Source: a virus. Taken from it: a stretch of DNA of 61,626 bases. The translations under genes were made by a program, and so were the position numbers. The notes under the pieces are model-generated. The model was not told where the DNA came from, did not search any database, and saw only the letters and a list, made by a program, of their open reading frames with translations. How positions within the stretch are numbered: position 1 is the stretch's first letter; each line of letters begins with the position of its first letter. Location: positions 1 through 61,626 of the IMG/VR virus record IMGVR_UViG_3300046167_000317. One strand, given 5' to 3'. Below are positions 14,973 to 23,213 of this stretch, one piece after another.

Positions 14973-15229
14973 TGAAAGCGATTAATTATTACATAGTTAT
15001 AGACAAGATAAAAGAAGCTCCTAAAAAAGTTGGGGGTATCGAATTAACCGAAAAGCAGGATAGCGACATTAGGTACTTAAAAGGTAAAGTTATAAGTGCT
15101 GGAGATAAAGTTACAGGAATCAAAGAAGGTGATATTATTAGATACGATAAACACGCGGGATTCGGTATAGAGTGGAAAGATAATTTTCATGTTGTTATAA
15201 CTGTTAAAGATGTTGTTATTGTTGAATGA
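14972..15229 (+). CDS. groES: Co-chaperonin GroES (phage-encoded)
   Basis: The 85-residue product is slightly shorter than bacterial GroES. It has the mobile-loop pattern GGIELTEKQDSD followed by the beta-barrel signature YLKGKVISAGD, IKEGDIIRYDKHAG and a C-terminal DVVIVE. It is translationally coupled to GroEL upstream (TAATG) and to the next gene downstream (ATGA). The two together can form a complete chaperonin system. Confidence 0.9.
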   Translation: MKAINYYIVIDKIKEAPKKVGGIELTEKQDSDIRYLKGKVISAGDKVTGIKEGDIIRYDKHAGFGIEWKDNFHVVITVKDVVIVE

Positions 15230-15666
15230 GACTAACAGGAAAAGATCTTAGGGAAATAAATTTATTTAAGTATTACAGGCTCGTCAGGCGATGGGCTTGT
15301 AAGACTTATGATCTTAAAGACGCTGATCTTGAGCTGCTCATATACCTAGATTGTAAAAAGTTGTTTACACGTAATGATTTTATTAATGGCGTATACACCT
15401 ACAGCTGGGATAAAAACCGGTGGGAAAGATTACGAAGAAATGGCTGGATCGATGTTTTTAAAGAACGTAATAGAACAACTTCTAAGTATGCTGTTTATAA
15501 AGTTTCTTCAAAGTCAAAAAGATTAATAAATAGAATATACAGAATACTGCTTGCGGAAGAGGATTTACCCACAGCCACAACAAGTGTTTTTTATAATAAT
15601 AAGTCATATACAGATAAAGTTTTTAATAAAGCAATTGATGATATGATTAACGACAAAGATAGATAA
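15226..15666 (+). CDS. Winged-helix-like DNA-binding protein (146 aa)
   Basis: The sequence pattern LFKYYRLVRRWACKTYDLKD, a helix pair LELLIYLDCKKLFTRNDF, then NRWERLRRNGWIDVFKER with a basic wing (NRTTSKYAVYKVSSKSKRLI) resembles a MarR-type winged helix. The segment VFYNNKSYTDKVFNKAIDDM follows. A role in late-gene control or DNA packaging is possible. It overlaps GroES by 4 nt (ATGA) and the next gene by 1 nt. Confidence 0.5.
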   Translation: MRLTGKDLREINLFKYYRLVRRWACKTYDLKDADLELLIYLDCKKLFTRNDFINGVYTYSWDKNRWERLRRNGWIDVFKERNRTTSKYAVYKVSSKSKRLINRIYRILLAEEDLPTATTSVFYNNKSYTDKVFNKAIDDMINDKDR

Positions 15667-16046
15667 TGGGATTTAGATTAAAAGACTTTTCAGACCTTGT
15701 TGGAATAGACAAAGAAACTTCTACTTATAATACACCTGTTTTTAAGAAAACATTAGAAGGTGGAATTTTAGGTGAAGCTAATAACGACGGCACTATTTTT
15801 ATAGACAAGTCATTAAAAGGTAAAAAGAAACAAGAGGCTGTAAATCACGAAAAAGTACATTTAGATCAAATGGCTCAGGGTAGATTGCAGTATGATGATA
15901 ACACTGTTACTTGGAAAAAAGATACTAAATCACCGGCTAGAGTTTACAAAAGAATAAACGGACAATTAATAGATGAAAAAACCGGCAAAGGTGCTGAAGA
16001 AGGAGGCGACTTTGAATGGGAAAGAGAAGCATATAAAAATTCATAA
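15666..16046 (+). CDS. Putative zinc metallopeptidase-like protein (126 aa)
   Basis: The protein has an HEKVH motif at residues 61-65 within AVNHEKVHLDQMAQGRL, the zinc-binding HExxH signature, and a downstream WEREAY (about 117-122) whose Glu could be the third ligand. The small size is compatible with a compact protease or with an inactive metal-binding protein. It lies between the DNA-binding gene and a run of Lys-rich small genes; a role in virion maturation is a guess. Confidence 0.5.
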   Translation: MGFRLKDFSDLVGIDKETSTYNTPVFKKTLEGGILGEANNDGTIFIDKSLKGKKKQEAVNHEKVHLDQMAQGRLQYDDNTVTWKKDTKSPARVYKRINGQLIDEKTGKGAEEGGDFEWEREAYKNS

Positions 16047-16048
16047 TT

Positions 16049-16315
16049 ATGACATATAAAGCAAAATCAATAACTAGTAAAGCGTCCAGCGCGTGCAAAA
16101 TGAATATGGGCTTAGTACAAGGAGCCGCAGATGTAGCTGCTTCAAAAAAGTTTGTAGACCAGGGAAAAGGAATGGCTGAAAAGTTTTCTGGAGGCCAAAG
16201 CACTCCCGCAGGTGGGAGCGACACTAGTAAAGACTCAGAAGAGAAACCTGAAGAAAAAAAAGGCCAAGCAGACGCAGCAATAACTATTGACGCAACAGAG
16301 ACCTCAAAAGTATAA
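16049..16315 (+). CDS. Small hypothetical protein (88 aa)
   Basis: The first half is Lys/Ala/Ser-rich (MTYKAKSITSKASSACKMNM), with a GAADVAASKKFVDQGKGMAE segment whose start resembles VKGAAQVAASKRS at the beginning of the 39646-41076 virion protein. The second half is acidic and low-complexity (DTSKDSEEKPEEKKGQADAA). It is probably an accessory virion or scaffold-type protein; no family recognised. Confidence 0.6.
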   Translation: MTYKAKSITSKASSACKMNMGLVQGAADVAASKKFVDQGKGMAEKFSGGQSTPAGGSDTSKDSEEKPEEKKGQADAAITIDATETSKV

Positions 16316-16336
16316 AAAAAAACTAACTTAACTAAG

Positions 16337-17335
16337 ATGCAAAAACCAATAACTAGTAGAGTAAAAAGATCACCTCTTTTAAAGTACTCTCCAGCAAAAG
16401 AAACAGAAGACGGAAACGTTGAGGCTATAGGGTCTCAGACCACTGAAGGCGATGATATAACCACAACTGAAACAAAAGAAAAAGAACAGGTTGGTGGGTA
16501 CCGTCGAGCCTGCGGGAGTAAAACAGACGGCTCTACTGGAACCGACCCTAAAACAGGTAAAACTTTTAAATGCGCTCAAGCTCCAAAAGGCGAAGAGCCT
16601 AAGGAAACAGAAACTGTTACTACTACAGAAAAAGGTGAAGATAAAACGGTTGACGCTACGCTTTACAGGAAAGACTACCAAGATGTAAAAGAACCTTGGG
16701 AAGTACGTAGATCTAATAGAGCTGCTAAAATCGCAGGTAGAGCACAGAGACGAGCTCAAAACAAAGCAGATAAAGTTAAAAGACAATTAGCAAAGCTTGC
16801 TGAAAAAGGTGTAACTTCTGGTAGAAAATATGACAACTTAAAAGCTAAAGAGACTGAAACAACTCAGGAGTTAGAAAACATGAAGATGGGTTCCGCGAAT
16901 GTTGCTGAAAGCCGAAGATCTGGTAAGCTAGCTGGCGAGAGAGTTAGAAGAAGTAAAGATGTTGTTAAAACAATGGGCGATTACGAAAGCGATGATGCTG
17001 CTCAGGTTAGAATGCAGGCTAGACGCGCTGAAATTGCGGCACAATCAGGCATGACAACTAGCCAAGCTGCAAATGCCCCAATGCCAGGTCAAACCCCTTT
17101 TTCTGGAATGATGGAAACAGCTAAAGAATTAGGTGAGCTTGATTATAAAGCCGGTCAGTATTCTCAAGGCATAACTATGAAGCCTTCTGCTTTTAAAATG
17201 AAAGCTAAAAGTCCCGCTGTAAAAAAACTACAGGGTAACCAACATAAATTACCTCAGCATTTGCAAGACGCAATTAAAGCGGCCCCAGGCAAAATGAGAT
17301 CTGGATTTAAAATGAAAGGTTACGGTAAAAAATAA
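16337..17335 (+). CDS. Low-complexity, Lys/Arg-rich protein, probably virion-associated (332 aa)
   Basis: The first 120 residues are Thr/Glu/Lys-rich with a conserved-looking RRACGSKTDGSTGTDPKTGK. The middle is a long basic helix (NRAAKIAGRAQRRAQNKADK onward), and the C-terminus has two copies of an xFKMK motif (SAFKMKAKSP, SGFKMKGYGKK). The same AFKMKPSPFK start occurs in the 49370-49597 gene. Basic, repeat-like proteins in this position may be packaged with the genome. Confidence 0.6.
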   Translation: MQKPITSRVKRSPLLKYSPAKETEDGNVEAIGSQTTEGDDITTTETKEKEQVGGYRRACGSKTDGSTGTDPKTGKTFKCAQAPKGEEPKETETVTTTEKGEDKTVDATLYRKDYQDVKEPWEVRRSNRAAKIAGRAQRRAQNKADKVKRQLAKLAEKGVTSGRKYDNLKAKETETTQELENMKMGSANVAESRRSGKLAGERVRRSKDVVKTMGDYESDDAAQVRMQARRAEIAAQSGMTTSQAANAPMPGQTPFSGMMETAKELGELDYKAGQYSQGITMKPSAFKMKAKSPAVKKLQGNQHKLPQHLQDAIKAAPGKMRSGFKMKGYGKK

Positions 17336-17340
17336 TAGCT

Positions 17341-17685
17341 ATGGCATATATACAAAATAACCCCTTTAAAAAAAATAACTGTGGTTGTGATTCGCCTTTA
17401 AAGAAAAAAGGCGATGCACCGTCTAGAAAAAAATCAAAAGGGTACTATAACGAAGCAAAACCTACCGGAACAGGAGCAGCTGCAGGTGGTGGTATGTCTG
17501 AAAAAGGGGTAAAGAAGTATAAAGCTGATAATCCTGGCAGCAAGCTTAAAACGGCTGTTACTAAGGATCCTTCTAAATTAAAAAAAGGCAGTAAAGCTTG
17601 GAAACGTAGAAAATCATTTTGTGCTAGATCAAAAAGCTGGACTTCAGAAAGAGGTAGAGCAGCTAGACGTAGATGGAACTGTTAA
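17341..17685 (+). CDS. Small basic Cys-containing protein (114 aa)
   Basis: The start has NNPFKKNNCGCDSPLKKKGD and the end KAWKRRKSFCARSKSWTSER followed by GRAARRRWNC. The C-terminal RRKSFCARS...RRRWNC pattern occurs in a family of small marine-phage proteins of unknown function. The very high charge suggests nucleic-acid binding or packaging into the particle. Confidence 0.65.
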   Translation: MAYIQNNPFKKNNCGCDSPLKKKGDAPSRKKSKGYYNEAKPTGTGAAAGGGMSEKGVKKYKADNPGSKLKTAVTKDPSKLKKGSKAWKRRKSFCARSKSWTSERGRAARRRWNC

Positions 17686-17689
17686 TATT

Positions 17690-17833
17690 ATGGAATCAAA
17701 AGGACTAGGGGATTCAGTAGAAAAATTTACAAAAGCAACAGGCATTAAAAAATTAGCCGATAAAATCCCCGGCGGCTGTGGTTGCAAAAAAAGAAAAGAA
17801 AAATTAAACAAAATATTCCCATATAAAAAATAA
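17690..17833 (+). CDS. Very small protein with GCGCKKRKE motif (47 aa)
   Basis: I place the start at the ATG at 17690 (MESKGLGDSVEKFTKATGIK); a longer frame from 17621 would overlap the upstream gene by 65 nt. The segment GDSVEKFTKATGIKKLADKI, then GGCGCKKRKEKLNKIFPYK, recurs in small marine-phage proteins. Its closely spaced cysteines could bind a metal. It lies 4 nt behind its neighbour in the cluster of basic small genes. Confidence 0.65.
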   Translation: MESKGLGDSVEKFTKATGIKKLADKIPGGCGCKKRKEKLNKIFPYKK

Positions 17834-17837
17834 AACA

Positions 17838-18491
17838 ATGGCTTACAAATCAAATGGTGGTTGCACCCCTATAACAGCTAAAATTAAACGCACTGCCAAA
17901 GGCGGTATTACGCAGCCTCTACTTAATGTAGGAGCTCCGGTAAAAATGAAAGCACCTGCTCCGGCTAAAAAAACTAAGTCACATCCAAGCGCGGAAGATA
18001 CTTTTGGTATAGGCAATAAAAAAGCTAAGACAGGATTCGCAGGCGACACACCGTATTCAGTGCAAGATGGCAAAGGTACAATTCATGGTCCTAAAAGCAG
18101 TTATGATACCGCTTATAAAAAAAGAGATAGAAAGGTTTATGGAGAAATGTCTAAAGCTGAATATATCAAAGAGGCTAAAAGACAAACAAAATCTTTTGAA
18201 AGCACCGGAAAATTCGACGCACCTAAAGCTAAAAAAGCAAAACCAGTTTCTGCAATTAAGCCTAAAGTTACAATTGAATCTAAAAAACCTACGGCTGATG
18301 TAACTATTACAGTTAAGCCTAAAGCTAAAGTAACACCTAAAACAAAAGCTGAAGTTAGAAAAACAGCTAAGGTAAATAAAAAATTATCACAAGCAGCAAA
18401 GGCTAGAGCGGCCGGCAACGAAAAGAAAGCTTTAAGAAAAGAAAGAGCAGCACAAAGAAAAGCAGCTAGATTAGCTAAAAAGAAAAAATAA
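17838..18491 (+). CDS. Lysine-rich histone-H1-like protein (217 aa)
   Basis: The protein is rich in Lys, Ala, Pro and Thr. The C-terminal half (KPKAKVTPKTKAEVRKTAKV, ending RKERAAQRKAARLAKKKK) resembles histone H1 or other nucleic-acid-condensing tails. The N-terminal part has Gly/Pro-rich low complexity with KMKAPAPAKK. A role in condensing or packaging DNA is plausible; no domain is recognised. Confidence 0.6.
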   Translation: MAYKSNGGCTPITAKIKRTAKGGITQPLLNVGAPVKMKAPAPAKKTKSHPSAEDTFGIGNKKAKTGFAGDTPYSVQDGKGTIHGPKSSYDTAYKKRDRKVYGEMSKAEYIKEAKRQTKSFESTGKFDAPKAKKAKPVSAIKPKVTIESKKPTADVTITVKPKAKVTPKTKAEVRKTAKVNKKLSQAAKARAAGNEKKALRKERAAQRKAARLAKKKK

Positions 18492-18893
18492 GTGAAGAAA
18501 ATTTGGGAATGGCTTACAGGCTCCGTCATAAAAGAAGTTGGCGAGGTTTTAGATAATCTTACAACTACTAAAGAAGAGAAACTAGAAGCTCAGCGCCTTA
18601 TTACAGAAATTCTTGAAAAAGCTGATAAAGAAGCGCAAGAGCAAGTAACGGCAAGATGGCAGTCAGATATGCAATCTGATTCTTTCTTGTCTAAAAACAT
18701 TCGCCCAATGGTACTTATATACTTAACGTTTATATTTACAGTTTGTGCGTTTTTTGACGGTAACGTTGGAGAATTTGTAATAGCAGAAGAATATATACCA
18801 ATATTTCAAACTTTATTAGTTACTGTTTATGGAGCTTATTTTGTAGGAAGATCTTGGGAAAAAGGAAAATCAATAATAAATAACAAAAAATAA
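18492..18893 (+). CDS. Holin of the 3-TM type
   Basis: The 133-residue protein starts at a GTG directly behind the previous stop. It has an amphipathic N-terminal helix, a coiled-coil-like acidic stretch (EEKLEAQRLITEILEKADKE), the conserved RWQSDMQSDSFLSKNIRP segment, then two or three membrane segments (MVLIYLTFIFTVCAFF; IFQTLLVTVYGAYFVG) and a basic tail. This matches the 3-TM phage holin family, which opens the cytoplasmic membrane for lysis. It lies apart from the endolysin at 48.8 kb. Confidence 0.75.
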   Translation: MKKIWEWLTGSVIKEVGEVLDNLTTTKEEKLEAQRLITEILEKADKEAQEQVTARWQSDMQSDSFLSKNIRPMVLIYLTFIFTVCAFFDGNVGEFVIAEEYIPIFQTLLVTVYGAYFVGRSWEKGKSIINNKK

Positions 18894-18896
18894 ATA

Positions 18897-19145
18897 ATGG
18901 GACAATTTAACAATCAACCAGACTTTGGAACAAACGCATTTCCAGTGGTTGCAGGAACTACAAATGTTAGAAACTGTGCTTTGTATTTAGGCAGTGGAGG
19001 TGACATAGAAGTTACTTTAATGGGCTCGCCTAATACTCCTGTAGTATTTAAAAACATTCCAAACGGTAGCTTTTTACCTTGCATAGTTAATACTATTGTA
19101 ACAGGAGTTAACACTACGGTTGCGGATATTGTAGCTATTCAATAA
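18897..19145 (+). CDS. Small structural-type protein (82 aa)
   Basis: The beta-rich pattern NVRNCALYLGSGGDIEVTLM, then TPVVFKNIPNGSFLPCIVNT, recurs in short marine-phage proteins encoded near structural genes, as I recall. Its stop overlaps the start of the next gene (TAATG). It may be a small head-decoration or tail-associated protein; the function is unknown. Confidence 0.6.
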   Translation: MGQFNNQPDFGTNAFPVVAGTTNVRNCALYLGSGGDIEVTLMGSPNTPVVFKNIPNGSFLPCIVNTIVTGVNTTVADIVAIQ

Positions 19146-19672
19146 TGAATTGGTCTGCAATATTAAACGGCGTTTGGTGGCCAGATAGAAATGATACAGG
19201 TCTTCCTTGCAGCGCGGTAGCTTTACCTGGAGGTGTAGGCATAACAGATAACACTATAGCTTTAGATCCTTCAGGTGGAGTAATAACTATAATGTTTACA
19301 GCTTACGGTGTACCAGATAAATTAGAAATAATTCACGGAAACGCCAGCGGAACAAAAGTAGCAACAACAGGGATGACAACCGCAAATGCTGGTCCTTTTG
19401 ATAATACATATGGTACTGAACCATCCAACGTGGTACCTACCGTAGCCCAAACAAATGCTGTAGATCAATTTATAGGTACGGACAAAGGCGCTGTACCAAC
19501 TAGGGCAGCTGCTTATACTTTAGAAACAGGTAATCCAAACCCTTTAGTAGCTCCTTATCAACAGCTAATTTGGTGGGTTTATACTACAGCTGACTACCAA
19601 GCTTCACCATTCGTTACCGTTAGGGTAACAGGGCCGTCAGGTACACAGTGGCAATTTCAAAGGGCTTGTTAA
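19145..19672 (+). CDS. Protein paralogous to the C-terminal domain of the 36553 structural protein (175 aa)
   Basis: From about residue 35 onward it follows the same course as the last 150 residues of the protein encoded at 36553-38622: LDPSGGVITIMFTAYGVPDK, IIHGNASGTKVATTGM, GPFDNTYGT, VDQFIGTDKGAVPTR, QQLIWWVYTTADYQASPF and TGPSGTQWQF. The shared domain is beta-rich with conserved Trp and Gly residues and is presumably a virion adhesin or decoration domain. Here it stands nearly alone behind a short N-terminus. Confidence 0.65.
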   Translation: MNWSAILNGVWWPDRNDTGLPCSAVALPGGVGITDNTIALDPSGGVITIMFTAYGVPDKLEIIHGNASGTKVATTGMTTANAGPFDNTYGTEPSNVVPTVAQTNAVDQFIGTDKGAVPTRAAAYTLETGNPNPLVAPYQQLIWWVYTTADYQASPFVTVRVTGPSGTQWQFQRAC

Positions 19673-19738
19673 AGAAAAGTAGGTATTAGCTATAATGCGT
19701 AATTAATAATATAAGTAATAACAATTAAATTAAATCAA

Positions 19739-19981
19739 ATGTCAAAAAAATTAACACAAGAAGAATTAAAAGAGTTACAGGAAGCTGTCAACACTATGAA
19801 TAATTTACAATTGCAAATAGGTGGGTTGGAAGCTCAAAAGCATGAAGTATTGCATTCTATGGAGACGGCAAAAGTAACTTTATCTGAAGTACAGAAAAAA
19901 TTAGAAGATATTTATGGCCAAGTATCAGTAGATATTTCAACTGGAGATATAAAAGAAAATGAGTCTAGTACGGAAGATTAG
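19739..19981 (+). CDS. Coiled-coil protein (80 aa)
   Basis: Almost the whole protein is a predicted coiled coil (TQEELKELQEAVNTMNNLQL, then LEAQKHEVLHSMETAKVTLS). Similar short coiled-coil proteins are common in marine phages upstream of terminase genes. The 66-base gap before it contains AT-rich -10-like sequence (GCTATAATG, TAATAATATAAG). It overlaps the next gene by 23 nt. Confidence 0.65.
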   Translation: MSKKLTQEELKELQEAVNTMNNLQLQIGGLEAQKHEVLHSMETAKVTLSEVQKKLEDIYGQVSVDISTGDIKENESSTED

Positions 19982-20177
19982 TATAGGAAGAGACTATAAA
20001 AATGACGCCATGCACTATGCTGTTGGACAGGAAGTGTATGGCGGTCATACTATAGCTAATATAATAGAAGAAGAAGATAAGTATTCTATATATATAAAAA
20101 AAGGAGATGAGTTATTGCCGTGGAAAGATTTTAATAAAAATATGGCAATTGCAGTTGAATATGATTTGCAATACTAA
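19959..20177 (+). CDS. Small conserved phage protein (72 aa)
   Basis: The pattern SLVRKISIGRDYKNDAMHYA, then GGHTIANIIEEEDKYSIYI, ending AIAVEYDLQY, is familiar from marine phages, always as a short gene of unknown function. The start at the ATG at 19959 lies inside the previous gene. The stop overlaps the next start (TAATG). Confidence 0.65.
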   Translation: MSLVRKISIGRDYKNDAMHYAVGQEVYGGHTIANIIEEEDKYSIYIKKGDELLPWKDFNKNMAIAVEYDLQY

Positions 20178-20767
20178 TGAAAGCTTTATTTGATTTTATT
20201 ATAGAACCCGCAGGGGATAGATATAATAACAAAAAAAAAGTAGAAGGCTCAGAGCTTATTTTAAATACAGAACTTCATAACCATAATTATTCAAACAGGA
20301 TAGCTAAAGTTATAGCTGTACCTTCTGAGATAGAAACAGAAATTGAAGTAGGCGATAAAGTAATAGTGCATCATAATGTTTTTAGGCGATTTAAAGACAT
20401 TAGAGGTATTGAAAAAAACAGTAGGTCATATTATAAAGATAACATATATTTTGCAGGTGAAGACCAAATATATGCTTACAAAAGACGCGGTGATTGGATG
20501 GCTTGCAAAGGTTTTAATTTTGTTAAACCTATTAAAGAAACAAAAATGTTTTCAATTAACTTTGAAAAAGAAGGCGTAGGTGTTTTGTACACAAAAGATC
20601 CAGAACTTAAAGCGTTATCAGAAGGCAACCTAGTAGGCTTTAAGCCAGGGGCAGAGTATGAATTTATTATCGGTAACGATAGAGTTTATAGAGTACCCAC
20701 TAATTCAATTACAATTAAATATGAATATCAAGGAAACGAAGCTGAATATAATCCAAGCTGGACATAA
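20177..20767 (+). CDS. GroES-fold-like conserved phage protein (196 aa)
   Basis: The middle (SNRIAKVIAVPSEIETEIEV, GDKVIVHHNVFRRFKDIRG) has the spacing of the GroES beta-barrel (short strands, then xVGDKVI). A conserved GIEKNSRSYYKDNIYFAGED and a lysine-rich tail domain follow. It could be a second, divergent co-chaperonin, or simply share the fold. It lies directly before the terminase genes and overlaps the next gene by 47 nt. Confidence 0.5.
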   Translation: MKALFDFIIEPAGDRYNNKKKVEGSELILNTELHNHNYSNRIAKVIAVPSEIETEIEVGDKVIVHHNVFRRFKDIRGIEKNSRSYYKDNIYFAGEDQIYAYKRRGDWMACKGFNFVKPIKETKMFSINFEKEGVGVLYTKDPELKALSEGNLVGFKPGAEYEFIIGNDRVYRVPTNSITIKYEYQGNEAEYNPSWT

Positions 20768-20996
20768 AGCAGTTGAAGAATTAATAAAAGTGGCAGGCGA
20801 AAAGATCGTTGACTCAGGAGATGATATATCAGCTGACAGGCTTAAGAATGCTGCTGCTACAAAAAAGCTAGCTATATTTGATGCCTTTGAAATATTAAAC
20901 AGGATCAAAGAGGAAGAAGATTTATTAAATAACAAGCCTAAGGAAGAAGTTGAAAAAAAAGCTTTTAAAGGTTTTGCGGAAAAAAGATCTAGGTAA
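20721..20996 (+). CDS. Small protein upstream of the terminase, possible small terminase-like subunit (91 aa)
   Basis: I choose the ATG at 20721 (MNIKETKLNIIQAGHKAVEE) because the rest of the protein forms one coherent helical domain. The longer reading from 20658 looks like antisense-style hydrophobic filler. Conserved-looking features are DDISADRLKNAAATKKLAIF and EILNRIKEEED, ending GFAEKRSR. It is immediately upstream of the large terminase (TAATG overlap), where the small subunit usually lies, but no HTH is evident. Confidence 0.55.
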   Translation: MNIKETKLNIIQAGHKAVEELIKVAGEKIVDSGDDISADRLKNAAATKKLAIFDAFEILNRIKEEEDLLNNKPKEEVEKKAFKGFAEKRSR

Positions 20997-23209
20997 TGTA
21001 CGAACAATCATTATATAGCGTAATAACGCCAATAAGATCTAATACTATAGCTCGGCTTAATAAATCTAAAAAATGGAAGTATGGGTATAACAAGGAGCAT
21101 GACGTAGTTGTTATAAGTAAGACGGGGCAAATTGGAGAGATATACAATATACAAGGCCTCAAAATAGCACTTCCTAAGCAACCTAGTAAAATTAATAAAT
21201 CCACAAATAAATGGACAGCAGAGGAATATCCTAAAGAGCTAAAGTCAATAACAAGTGTTTTTGATTGGCGGGACTACCCTGAAGAGTTTCAAAACAAGTG
21301 GGAACCATATATAGATGAACAATTTAAAAGAAGAGACGAAGGCCATTGGTTCAATAATAAGGGCGTGGCTACTTACATTACTGGTACTCATTTTATGTAC
21401 TTGCAGTTCAGCAAGATTGACATTGGGAAGCCAGACTTTAGGGAAGCAAACAGATTATTCTTTATATTCTGGGAAGCTTGTAAAGCAGACTCACGATCTT
21501 ACGGAATGTGCTATCTTAAAAACCGTCGTTCAGGATTTTCATTTATGTCATCAGCAGAAACCGTTAACTTGGCGACAATTACGTCAGATGCACGGTACGG
21601 TATCTTGTCTAAGTCTGGAGCTGATGCTAAGAAAATGTTCACAGACAAGGTCGTCCCTATATCCGTCAACTACCCGTTCTTTTTCAAACCAATCCAGGAC
21701 GGTATGGACCGGCCAAAAACCGAACTTGCCTATAGAATACCGGCCAGTAGACTCACTAGGAAATCCATACAAAATAAAAAAGATCAGGAATTATTGGAAG
21801 GGCTCGATACTACTATTGACTGGAAAAACACAGGAGACAACTCCTACGACGGGGAAAAACTTAAGTTACTCGTCCATGATGAATCGGGCAAATGGGAAAA
21901 GCCAGATAACATCCTCAACAACTGGAGGGTTACAAAAACTACGTTAAGACTAGGAGCAAGAATTATCGGTAAGTGCATGATGGGATCAACGTCAAATGCT
22001 TTAGATAAGGGTGGCGAAAATTTTAAAAAGCTTTATAATAATTCTGATGTTAGCAAAAGAAACAGAAATGGGCAAACAGCTTCTGGTTTATATTCTTTAT
22101 TTATTCCTATGGAATGGAATTATGAAGGCTTTATTGATGAGTACGGAATGCCCGTATTTAATACGCCTGAAGAAGAAACCTTTGGTCCATATGGAGACGT
22201 TATAGACGTTGGAGTAATAGAGCATTGGGATAATGAAGCAGAAGGATTAAAAGGCGACCAGGATGCTTTAAACGAGTTTTATAGACAGTTTCCGCGCACG
22301 GAAGAACACGCTTTTAGAGATGAAACAAAAAATAGTATATTCAACTTAGTTAAGATATACGAGCAAATAGACTATAATGAAGACTTAGGTAATACTAATG
22401 TATTAACTACCGGTAATTTTCAGTGGGCTAACGGGGTTAAGGATTCTACAGTTGTATTTACGCCAAATCCTAATGGGAGATTTAAAGTTTCTTGGGTACC
22501 AGGTGTTGCTTTGCAAAACAGGCAAATAGTAAAAAATGGATTAAAAAGCCCAGGTAATGAGCATATGGGCGCATTTGGATGTGATAGCTATGATATATCA
22601 GGCACAACAGATGGACAAGGCTCAAAGGGAGCTTTACACGGGTTAACTAAATTTAGTATGGAGGATGCTCCTGCTAATACATTTTTTTTAGAATATATAG
22701 CTAGACCACAAACTGCTGAAATATTTTTCGAAGATGTGCTTATGGCTTGCGTATTTTACGGAATGCCCATACTAGCTGAAAATAATAAACCTAGATTGTT
22801 GTACTACTTTAAAAGAAGGGGATATAGAGGTTACTCAATGAACCGCCCTGACAAAGTTTGGAATAAGCTGTCTGTAACCGAAAGAGAAATCGGGGGTATG
22901 CCTAACTCAAGTGAGGATATAAAACAAGCACACGCAGCCGCTATTGAAAGTTATATAGACAGGCACGTTGGTTTACAGGAAGACGGAAGTTATGGTACTA
23001 TGTACTTTAATACTACCCTAAACGAATGGTCAAAATTTGATATAAATAAAAGAACAAAATTTGATGCTGCTATTAGCTCAGGTTTAGCCATTATGGCATG
23101 TAACAGACATTTATATCACCCTAAGCCTAAAGTAGAAAGAAATAAAATAAATTTAAAAATAGCTAAATACACCAATTCTGGTGGTTTATCAAAACTAATA
23201 GAAAAATAA
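20996..23209 (+). CDS. terL: Terminase large subunit
   Basis: The 737-residue protein is the DNA-packaging motor ATPase and nuclease. The N-terminal ATPase domain has a deviant Walker A at about 175-182 (KNRRSGFS) and a Walker B at 291-297 (LLVHDES). The C-terminal nuclease domain begins near AFGCDSYDISG (around 545), where the first Asp is a metal ligand, and continues with EYIARPQTAEIFFEDVLMAC. It couples ATP hydrolysis to translocation of DNA into the prohead and cuts the concatemer. It precedes the portal gene by 4 nt. Confidence 0.85.
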   Translation: MYEQSLYSVITPIRSNTIARLNKSKKWKYGYNKEHDVVVISKTGQIGEIYNIQGLKIALPKQPSKINKSTNKWTAEEYPKELKSITSVFDWRDYPEEFQNKWEPYIDEQFKRRDEGHWFNNKGVATYITGTHFMYLQFSKIDIGKPDFREANRLFFIFWEACKADSRSYGMCYLKNRRSGFSFMSSAETVNLATITSDARYGILSKSGADAKKMFTDKVVPISVNYPFFFKPIQDGMDRPKTELAYRIPASRLTRKSIQNKKDQELLEGLDTTIDWKNTGDNSYDGEKLKLLVHDESGKWEKPDNILNNWRVTKTTLRLGARIIGKCMMGSTSNALDKGGENFKKLYNNSDVSKRNRNGQTASGLYSLFIPMEWNYEGFIDEYGMPVFNTPEEETFGPYGDVIDVGVIEHWDNEAEGLKGDQDALNEFYRQFPRTEEHAFRDETKNSIFNLVKIYEQIDYNEDLGNTNVLTTGNFQWANGVKDSTVVFTPNPNGRFKVSWVPGVALQNRQIVKNGLKSPGNEHMGAFGCDSYDISGTTDGQGSKGALHGLTKFSMEDAPANTFFLEYIARPQTAEIFFEDVLMACVFYGMPILAENNKPRLLYYFKRRGYRGYSMNRPDKVWNKLSVTEREIGGMPNSSEDIKQAHAAAIESYIDRHVGLQEDGSYGTMYFNTTLNEWSKFDINKRTKFDAAISSGLAIMACNRHLYHPKPKVERNKINLKIAKYTNSGGLSKLIEK

Positions 23210-23213
23210 AAAT

